Origin: Anaerolineales bacterium
GTDB taxonomy: Bacteria; Chloroflexota; Anaerolineae; B4-G1; DUEL01
Reading direction: 5' to 3'
DNA: 7,437 nucleotides
Assembly: GCA_015662065.1 (NCBI GenBank)
Contig: DQUX01000412.1
Span: forward strand, 1 to 7,437
The position numbers were made by a program, and so were the translations under genes. Numbering within the stretch: position 1 is the stretch's first letter; each line of letters begins with the position of its first letter. The notes beneath the pieces were generated by a model. It did no database searches, was not told the DNA's origin, and saw only the letters and a list, made by a program, of their open reading frames with translations. This document shows, piece by piece, positions 1 to 4,484 of the stretch.

Positions 1-213
1 GCGACCCGGCGGGAGGCGGAGCGCCGGGCCCGGCAACGGGCCGAGGTGGAGGTCTCTATCCAGCGACTGGAGGCCCGCCTGGAGCGACTGGAGGCGGAGT
101 TGGCGGAGGCCAGCACGGCGCAGGACGTGGGGCGGGTGGCCGAGTTGGGGGCGGAGTACGGCCGCCTGCAGGAGGAGCTGGAGGCCCAGTGGGCGCTGTG
201 GGAGACCCTGTAG
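1..213 (+). CDS. C-terminal coiled coil of a probable ABC-F family ATPase (5' end outside window)
   Basis: Frame 1 is open from the first base to the TAG at 211-213, giving 70 residues. They are almost all Glu, Arg, Ala, Leu and Gln, in a heptad-like pattern (RLEARLERLEAELAEA, then LGAEYGRLQEELEAQW), so this is a coiled coil ending in WALWETL. ABC-F ATPases of the Uup/EttA type end in just such a C-terminal helical hairpin, in which two antiparallel helices are joined by a short turn. Here the STAQDVGRVAEL stretch would be the turn. ABC-F proteins act on the ribosome or, for Uup, on branched DNA. The ATPase domains are outside the window, so the family call rests only on the tail. Another coiled-coil protein is possible. 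The coaE start lies 2 bases after the stop, so the two genes are probably cotranscribed. Confidence 0.6.
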   Translation, partial: ATRREAERRARQRAEVEVSIQRLEARLERLEAELAEASTAQDVGRVAELGAEYGRLQEELEAQWALWETL

Positions 214-215
214 GG

Positions 216-818
216 ATGACGTCTGCGTCCCCTCTGCTGATCGGCCTGACGGGCAACATCGCCACCGGCAAATCCACCGTGGCCCGGATGCTGGCCGAGT
301 TGGGGGCGACGGTGATCGACGCCGACCGGGTGGCCCACGAGGTGATGCGGGCCGGCACCCCCGTCCACGCGGCGGTTGTGGCCGCCTTCGGCCCGGGGAT
401 CGTGGGGGCGAGGGGGGAGATCGACCGGACCCGGCTGGGGGCGCGGGCCTTCTCCGATCCCGAAGCGCTGGCCCGGCTGGAGAGGATCGTCCATCCGGCG
501 GTGGTCCAGGAGGTGGCCCGGCGGATCGCCGCCGCACCGACCCGGGTGGTCGTTGTGGAGGCGATCAAACTGATCGAGGCGGGGATGGCCGAGGGGTGTG
601 ACAGCCTGTGGGTGACCACCTGCCCGCCCGAGGAGCAGGTCCGGCGGCTGATGGCCGACCGAGGGCTGAGCCGGGAGGAGGCCGAGTTGCGGGTGCGGGC
701 GCAGCCCCCGCAGGAGGAGAAGATCGCCCGCGCCGATGTGGTGATCGACACCGGGTCCGATCTGGGCCGGACCCGGACGCAGGTGGAGGCGGCGTGGAGG
801 CGGCTCGCCAGTGTTTGA
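216..818 (+). CDS. coaE: Dephospho-CoA kinase
   Basis: This 200-residue protein should carry out the last step of coenzyme A synthesis, the ATP-dependent phosphorylation of the 3'-hydroxyl of dephospho-CoA in the cytoplasm. The length is typical of CoaE. The N-terminus has the P-loop GNIATGKST at residues 13-21. VIDADRVAHEV (33-43) gives the conserved Asp-x-Asp substrate region, and RIVHP (90-94) is the family's I-x-H-P motif. The lid follows as RGLSREEAELRVRAQ, then the ADVVID motif near the C-terminus. The usual Asn after VID is Thr here (VIDTGSD), a mild departure. I chose ATG 216, which puts the P-loop at its normal distance from the N-terminus. An in-frame GTG at 189 would add nine residues inside the upstream gene and looks unneeded. 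The spacing to the upstream gene suggests an operon. Confidence 0.93.
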   Translation: MTSASPLLIGLTGNIATGKSTVARMLAELGATVIDADRVAHEVMRAGTPVHAAVVAAFGPGIVGARGEIDRTRLGARAFSDPEALARLERIVHPAVVQEVARRIAAAPTRVVVVEAIKLIEAGMAEGCDSLWVTTCPPEEQVRRLMADRGLSREEAELRVRAQPPQEEKIARADVVIDTGSDLGRTRTQVEAAWRRLASV

Positions 819-863
819 TGGCGGGCGGAGGCCCGGTGCGGCCTGCCGGGGGCGCCGGTGTGG

Positions 864-1541
864 ATGGCCGAGAAGCGCACGATCCTGACCTACGACCGGA
901 CGGCCGCCCGGTATGCGGCCCGGCCGTTCTACCCCCTCGCGCGGGAGATCGAGCGGTTCGTGGCGTTGGTCGGGAACGGGAAAGGGAGGCTGGTCGTGGA
1001 TGTGGGGTGTGGCCCCGGGCAGTACGCCCGGGCGCTGGCGGCGCGCGGGTTAAGGGTGGCGGCGCTGGACCTCTCGGCGGGGATGTTGGCCCAGGCCCGG
1101 GCGGCGGGCACGTCCGGCCTCCTCCAGGCGGATATGCTCCGCCTGCCCCTTCCCACCTCCGTCGCCGACGGCTGTTTCGTCTGCGCCTCCCTCCTGCACC
1201 TGCGGCGGGCCGAGGTCCCTTCTGCGCTGGCGGAGTTCCGCCGGGTGCTCCGAACCCGGGGTGGGCTCTACCTGGCCCTCAAGGAGGGGGAGGGGGAGGA
1301 GTGGGTGTCGGATGGAGAGGGAGGGGCCCGGTTCTTCGTCTACTATCGGGAGGAGGAGGTGGGCCGGCTGTTGGCGGCGGCGGGCTTCGAGGTGGTGGAC
1401 GGCTGGATCAACCCGCCGGGGGCCGGGCAGAGGCACCGGTGGATCAATTGTTTCGCCGTGGCTTCGAACTCGAGAGCAAACTCGGCTGCCCGGCGACAGA
1501 GGGCCTCCACCGAATGTCCCACCACGGGCTCCTCACCTTGA
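864..1541 (+). CDS. Class I SAM-dependent methyltransferase with a foreign C-terminal tail
   Basis: The protein has 225 residues from ATG 864. An in-frame GTG at 858 would add two residues and is better spaced from the weak GGGGG at 848-852. The SAM-binding motif I is LVVDVGCGPGQ (43-53). It is followed by the acidic end of strand 2, VAALDLS (65-71), then LQADMLRLPLP, and a post-motif block typical of the UbiE/Methyltransf_11 group. The substrate cannot be told from sequence. The fold should end near RHRWINCFAV, around base 1455. The remaining 25 or so residues (SNSRANSAARRQRAS and on to the TGA at 1539-1541) are the wrong-strand reading of a HEPN gene remnant. The natural last few residues were therefore probably replaced by a rearrangement, and the SAM core is intact. 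The gene starts about 45 bases after coaE and is likely cotranscribed with it. Confidence 0.82.
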   Translation: MAEKRTILTYDRTAARYAARPFYPLAREIERFVALVGNGKGRLVVDVGCGPGQYARALAARGLRVAALDLSAGMLAQARAAGTSGLLQADMLRLPLPTSVADGCFVCASLLHLRRAEVPSALAEFRRVLRTRGGLYLALKEGEGEEWVSDGEGGARFFVYYREEEVGRLLAAAGFEVVDGWINPPGAGQRHRWINCFAVASNSRANSAARRQRASTECPTTGSSP

Positions 1542-1699
1542 GCATAAAGGAATGCCTTCAACGCCTTCTCCGCGATCTGCTAAGCCACAAAGCAGGTCAG
1601 GTGATAGCTCTCCCCGTCGAAGAGCAATTGGGCACCTCTACAGTCCGCCCCCGCCTATTCCAGCCGACGCAACTCCTCTACAAGGGCATCACGCCTCAT
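1445..1699 (-). pseudogene. HEPN-domain gene remnant (two in-frame TAG codons, 3' end lost)
   Basis: On the minus strand ATG 1699-1697 follows a GGGAGGG ribosome binding site. It opens a frame reading MRRDALVEELRRLE, stop, AGADCRGAQLLFDGES, YHLTCFVA, stop, QIAEKALKAFLYAQGEEP, VVGHSVEALCRRAAEF. The block CFVA(Q)QIAEKALKAFLYAQGEE followed by GHSVEAL is the core of the HEPN family (PF05168 type). Members usually have Gln at the second stop, so CAG to TAG there is the simplest change. The first stop (1657-1655) also lies where Gln or another polar residue would suit. The second stop is at 1582-1580. After about residue 84 the frame runs into sequence antisense to the methyltransferase, so roughly the last third of a normal HEPN protein is gone. 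HEPN proteins paired with MNT partners are usually RNase-like toxins. This copy cannot make a full product. Confidence 0.8.
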
Positions 1700-1754
1700 A
1701 CAAGACCCTCCCTTCCCGGATGCTCGGAAGGTCGGCAGTATCTCTGTAGGGAGA
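1689..1754 (-). pseudogene. C-terminal remnant of a probable MNT-type nucleotidyltransferase (antitoxin partner)
   Basis: In the minus-strand frame ending at TGA 1691-1689 the last residues read PYRDTADLPSIREGRVLYEA. An ending of the form REG-x-VLYE-A is typical of small MNT-domain nucleotidyltransferases encoded directly before HEPN genes. Its stop lies 11 bases inside the HEPN remnant, and overlapping MNT/HEPN genes are normal for these pairs. Going upstream, the frame meets a TAG at 1766-1764, and the plus-strand transposase homology begins at about 1750. The catalytic GSxxxGxxxxxSDxD part is therefore absent. Only about 20 residues support the call, so it rests on the motif together with the position next to HEPN. 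Confidence 0.5.
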
Positions 1755-2151
1755 ACGCACTGTCTACGTCCATGTCATCCGCACTTGGGTGCGCGAACTG
1801 GGCCCCACCCCGGTGGATGCCGACGCCCAAACGGTGTTCGACATCCTCGCCGTCTGCCGGGAGATCGAGGTCCTCTTCGAGGACATCAAAGACCTGCTGG
1901 GTGCAGATCATTACCAACTGATGCGGGCCGCCGCCATCGTTCGCTTCTGGACGCCGGTTTTCTGCCTGGCCTACTTGCTCGATGAACATCGTGCCCATCT
2001 TGAGGAACAACGGGGGGAAGAACACCTTTCCCTCGGCGATGCCCGTCGAGACCTGCAGAGTGAGCATCAACGTAATCTCCTGGTGTGGCCGGAAAAACAG
2101 TTCCGCTCAGGCGCTACCGCCGACCAACTCTACGCTCGGCTGAGCGCCTGA
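1750..2151 (+). pseudogene. 3' fragment of a DDE transposase gene
   Basis: The frame is open from 1750, just after an in-frame TAG at 1747-1749, to the TGA at 2149-2151, about 133 codons. It reads ADAQTVFDILAVCREIEVLF, then EDIKDLLGADHYQLMRAAAI, VRFWTPVFCLAYLLDEHRAH and LSLGDARRDLQ. The EVLFEDIKDLLGADHYQ block matches the C-terminal part of IS4/IS701-like DDE transposases, where the last catalytic Glu sits in an (R/K)W-x-IE-x-F context. Here the preceding residues are CREIEVLF, so the Trp is lost but the Glu remains. The following VRFW...LAYLLDE helix and the LGDARR segment also fit. The N-terminal two thirds, with both catalytic Asp residues, are missing. The first in-frame start is GTG 1789, but I do not believe a functional protein is made. 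I did not find matching terminal inverted repeats. Confidence 0.65.
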
Positions 2152-2173
2152 CCGTCCGCAAAGATAGAGAGAA

Positions 2174-2202
2174 TTGTAAGAGAGGACGTTTCTGAGTATA
2201 AT
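2174..2202 (+). promoter_or_regulatory. Sigma70-type promoter for the GNAT gene
   Basis: TTGTAA (2174-2179) and a perfect TATAAT (2197-2202) are separated by 17 bases. They lie in a strikingly AT-rich patch of an otherwise GC-rich window. Transcription would begin near 2209, about 45 bases before the GNAT start. The patch lies right after the transposase remnant ends at 2151. It could therefore be part of the old element's right end that now serves the downstream gene. That last point is inference. Confidence 0.6.
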
Positions 2203-2254
2203 TATGGTCGGCCGCTCTTCTGCCGGTCGAAGTGCGACTGCGGAGACATAGGTG

Positions 2255-2758
2255 ATGGATCAGCTTCCAGAGATCAAAGTCCGCCGCGCCCGTCCGTCCG
2301 ACGCGGAGCGGATCGCTATGTTCGTCAACCGGACGCGGCCTCCGGGACAGGAGATCACCCCGGAGGAGGTGCTCAGCCGCTTCGGGATGGCCGGCTTCCT
2401 CCTGGCGGAGGCGGGGGGGGAGATGGTGGGCTTGCTGGGGTGGCAGGCGGAGAACCTGGTCGCTCGGGTGACCGACTTCCTGATCCTCCCTGCCCGGTTC
2501 CGACTCACCGCCGGCCGTGAGCTGCTGACGGCGATGGAGGAGGCGGCGCGGGAACTGCAGTGTGAGGCGGCCATCCTCTTCGTGCCCTCTAACACCTCGC
2601 TGGAGGTGCTGAGCTTTTGGGAGGCCTTCGGCTATAGTTTCCGTGAGGTCGCGGCCCTCCCCCGAGCGTGGCGGGAGGCGGCGAGGGAGGCCAATCCCAG
2701 TGGGGACTGGGTCGTGCTCAAGCAGCTACGTGAGGACCGCGTTATGAGACCTATGTGA
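2255..2758 (+). CDS. GNAT-family N-acetyltransferase
   Basis: This 167-residue protein has the order of elements of the GNAT fold. It begins with IKVRRARPSDAERIAMFVN (strand 1 and helix 1). FLLAEAGGEMVGLLGW (48-63) gives strands 2 and 3. The central strand is VTDFLILPARFR (72-83), with a helix at GRELLTAMEEAARELQ, and VPSNTSLEVLSFWEAFGY (110-127) gives the strand and helix before the GF/GY turn. The usual acetyl-CoA pyrophosphate loop (Q/R)xxGx(G/A) is poor here: RLTAGR lacks the standard glycines. Cofactor binding may thus be altered. The acceptor substrate is unknown. GGAG at 2242-2245 suits either GTG 2252 or ATG 2255, and I took the ATG. A near-consensus promoter lies just upstream, and a hairpin follows the stop. 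Confidence 0.78.
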   Translation: MDQLPEIKVRRARPSDAERIAMFVNRTRPPGQEITPEEVLSRFGMAGFLLAEAGGEMVGLLGWQAENLVARVTDFLILPARFRLTAGRELLTAMEEAARELQCEAAILFVPSNTSLEVLSFWEAFGYSFREVAALPRAWREAAREANPSGDWVVLKQLREDRVMRPM

Positions 2759-2762
2759 GGAC

Positions 2763-2784
2763 CCCCGCCGTGGGATCGGCGGGG
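2763..2784 (+). terminator. GC-rich hairpin after the GNAT gene
   Basis: CCCCGCCG (2763-2770) and CGGCGGGG (2777-2784) form a perfect 8-bp stem with the 6-base loop TGGGAT, starting 5 bases after the GNAT stop. No T-run follows (TAGATCTTAAGG). This is therefore not a standard intrinsic terminator. It may pause or weaken transcription, or protect the 3' end of the upstream message, while still allowing read-through to the next gene. Confidence 0.4.
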
Positions 2785-2806
2785 TAGATCTTAAGGAGAA
2801 GAGTCA

Positions 2807-3049
2807 ATGTCGGGACTGATTGCCTTTGCAAAGCGACATCCCCGGCTGACGGCTTGGTTCGTTCTGGCCGTCGGTATGGTCGCCATTCTCATCTGGTCGG
2901 CCCGGGATGTGGGGCTGGAGCCGGGGCAGTGGGCGGCGCTCATCGTCGCCACTGTGGGCCTGGCCGGCCTCTGTGTCTGGATCATCGGTTGGGAGGATGA
3001 GGAGGAGGCGGGCGAGGAGCGGAGGCCGGAGGGGGAGAAGGCGGGTTAG
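2807..3049 (+). CDS. Small two-helix membrane protein of unknown function
   Basis: This 80-residue protein has no family I recognise. AAGGAG at 2793-2798 sits 8 bases before ATG 2807, a strong ribosome binding site that fixes the start. A short basic N-terminus (AKRHPRL) precedes a first hydrophobic helix at about 14-32 (LTAWFVLAVGMVAILIW). A short loop, RDVGLEPGQ, leads to a second helix at about 42-62 (WAALIVATVGLAGLCVWIIG). The C-terminus is a highly charged tail, WEDEEEAGEERRPEGEKAG. Basic residues before helix 1 suggest that both termini face the cytoplasm. The gene follows the GNAT gene by 48 bases across a hairpin and may share its promoter. Its TAG stop is three bases from the stop of the convergent gene. 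Confidence 0.75.
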   Translation: MSGLIAFAKRHPRLTAWFVLAVGMVAILIWSARDVGLEPGQWAALIVATVGLAGLCVWIIGWEDEEEAGEERRPEGEKAG

Positions 3050-3052
3050 CCT

Positions 3053-4075
3053 CTAATACCAGGGCACGAAGAAGGTCTGAGCGGTCTGCGTCTGCTGGCC
3101 TAGCCGCACCGTCACGTCCACGATGACCTTCTGTCCGGGTGGCAGCGCGTGGATGGGGAAGGTCACGCTGGTGATGCCCCGGCTGTCGGTCGGCCCCGCT
3201 GTGTATTGGACCGTCTGGGAGGGGAAGCGGACCGCGATGGTGGCGCTGGCGCCGCTCGCCGGCCGACGGCCCGCGTCGGTCACGTAGATGTAGACGGTCT
3301 GGTACCCTTCCCGGCCGGTGATCACGTTCCGCACAAAGGCCCAGACGTGCAGGTCGGATGTCTCCTCGATCGTCTGCACCAGTTGCCCAGGACGGGCCGG
3401 GGCTGGCTGACGCCGTTGGTACTCCGCCGGGACCCCGAACCGCTGGATGTAGGCCCGTCCCAGCGCCCCCAGCACCACCCGCTCGTCCCGCGGCCGTTCC
3501 GGGTGCCACTCCATCCGAGCTCGCTGGAAGTACTGGACGATGCGTCCGTTCTCCACCATAGGCTCTGAGATGGGATAACCGAAGATGTCCAGCCCACCGT
3601 TGCTATCGTAGAAGACCAGGAATGCGAAGGAAACGCTGTGCCCCGTCTCCGGGAAGTAACGGCGGAAAGGCGTGCCTCGGGGCACCCGGGAGGCAGGGAT
3701 AGGGGGATAGCGATGCCCCAGCAGTTCGCCGAGGAGGCCCAATTGCACCTTGTAGGGGTGGGGATTCTCGGGGTGCCACTCCATCCGCGCGTTGTCGAAA
3801 TACTGAACCCAGAGGCCAACTCGTGAGTCGTAGAAGACCTCTGTCTGCGGGTAGCCGAAGATGCGTACCCCACCGTGCCGGTTGAAGAAATCGAGAAACG
3901 GCCCTTTGACGTAGTGACCGGTCGAGTAGAAGTACTCGGACCTTCCTTCAGGGAAAGGAGGCTGGAGTCCAGGTGCTGCCACGGCGGGAGGGGCGAGCAG
4001 CGCTCCGGCGGCGAGGAGTAGCACCATCCCAATGCTCCCACCCATTACGCACCTGCTCATCCGGTTCCTCGCCAT
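3053..4075 (-). CDS. Secreted protein with two ~90-residue IFGYP/EWHPE repeats and a C-terminal Ig-like domain
   Basis: This 340-residue protein begins with a signal peptide: basic MARNRMSR, a hydrophobic core at about 15-28, then APPAVAA, with likely cleavage near residue 34. There is no lipobox Cys at the cleavage site. Two related units follow at about 47-120 and 139-214. Each has a TGH near its start, an F..FY/N...GG..IFGYP..E block and VQYF..ARMEWHPE. The EWHPE motifs are 90 residues apart (99-103, 189-193). On the DNA the shared 17-mer at 3501-3517 and 3771-3787 is 270 bases apart. The units resemble LGFP-like extracellular repeats common in Chloroflexota. A Pro-rich linker (about 217-230) leads to a beta-rich Ig-like domain containing TVYIYVTDAGRRPASGA and ending FFVPWY. 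ATG 4075 is 6 bases after GGAGGG. A GTG at 4078 is too close to it. The role is unknown; a cell-surface or envelope binding role is inferred. Confidence 0.82.
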   Translation of the reverse strand: MARNRMSRCVMGGSIGMVLLLAAGALLAPPAVAAPGLQPPFPEGRSEYFYSTGHYVKGPFLDFFNRHGGVRIFGYPQTEVFYDSRVGLWVQYFDNARMEWHPENPHPYKVQLGLLGELLGHRYPPIPASRVPRGTPFRRYFPETGHSVSFAFLVFYDSNGGLDIFGYPISEPMVENGRIVQYFQRARMEWHPERPRDERVVLGALGRAYIQRFGVPAEYQRRQPAPARPGQLVQTIEETSDLHVWAFVRNVITGREGYQTVYIYVTDAGRRPASGASATIAVRFPSQTVQYTAGPTDSRGITSVTFPIHALPPGQKVIVDVTVRLGQQTQTAQTFFVPWY

Positions 4076-4140
4076 CACTTACCCTCCACGTCTGCCAGCA
4101 GCGACAGCCTATTTGCCGTAGGGATTATGGTCCTTCTTTC

Positions 4141-4168
4141 ATTGTACCCGATTTTCCTATTCTTGCAA
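4141..4168 (-). promoter_or_regulatory. Probable promoter of the secreted repeat protein
   Basis: On the minus strand TTGCAA (4168-4163) and TACAAT (4146-4141) are 16 bases apart with an AT-rich spacer. A start near 4134 would give a leader of about 58 bases before ATG 4075. A CATAAT (4129-4124) further down could be a second -10 but lacks a good partner. This lies in the 409-base gene-free stretch 4076-4484. Apart from this promoter, the plus-strand one and the inverted repeat, I see nothing defined in that stretch. Confidence 0.45.
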
Positions 4169-4326
4169 TCTCCGTGGTTGCACGCGGCAAACCGGTGCGC
4201 CGGATAGGAACGCCAAGCAGGAATCCGGTGATCCCCCCTGTGCTCCGCGGGTGATGCTTCTCCCCGCCGAAGCAGGGCCTCCGCCCCCCTCCCCACGGAT
4301 TTCAGCCGGACTCCTCTCCGGGACGC

Positions 4327-4355
4327 TTGACACAGTCGGATGCTTCGGGTATCCT
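4327..4355 (+). promoter_or_regulatory. sppA: Probable promoter of the sppA operon
   Basis: A perfect TTGACA (4327-4332) is followed after 17 bases by TATCCT (4350-4355), which matches four of six -10 positions. The transcript would start near 4362 and have an untranslated leader of about 123 bases before ATG 4485. That is long for this otherwise compact window. Confidence 0.55.
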
Positions 4356-4367
4356 CCCACTGAGGAT
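4351..4367. promoter_or_regulatory. Perfect 6-bp inverted repeat over the expected sppA transcription start
   Basis: ATCCTC (4351-4356) and GAGGAT (4362-4367) are exact inverse complements around CCACT. The left arm overlaps the -10 element and the right arm covers the expected start site, a usual place for a repressor operator. The run CCTTTTGTT just after it also makes a weak attenuator-like hairpin possible. Short repeats of this length do occur by chance. Confidence 0.25.
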
Positions 4368-4484
4368 CCTTTTGTTAGTGTAACTCGAGAGGAGCCCCCT
4401 TGCAATCGGAAAAGTTCTGATTTTTGGCGGTCCGATGGATCATTCCACAGAAGAGCTGGCGGCAAGTTGTTTGGGGAGGGCCTG

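Noticed and set aside
56..880. 274-codon minus-strand frame opposite coaE
   Set aside because: It is antisense to a confident coaE, has Ser/Arg/Pro-rich composition and no motif, and ends in Pro runs.
1580..1657. Genome-wide TAG recoding as an explanation for the HEPN stops
   Set aside because: Three other genes in the window end in TAG, and the HEPN gene is also truncated, so pseudogene decay is simpler.
608..1921. 437-codon plus-strand frame across coaE, the methyltransferase and the scar
   Set aside because: It is out of frame with coaE and the methyltransferase, which have clear motifs. Its product is Gly/Arg/Pro-rich and looks like an out-of-frame reading of GC-rich DNA.
1696..2070. 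124-codon minus-strand frame opposite the transposase remnant
   Set aside because: The plus strand here has recognisable transposase sequence, and the minus-strand product matches no family I know.
4251..4484. In-frame 78-codon extension upstream of sppA
   Set aside because: Pro/Ser-rich residues unlike SppA. It overlaps the TTGACA promoter, and a good ribosome binding site precedes ATG 4485.
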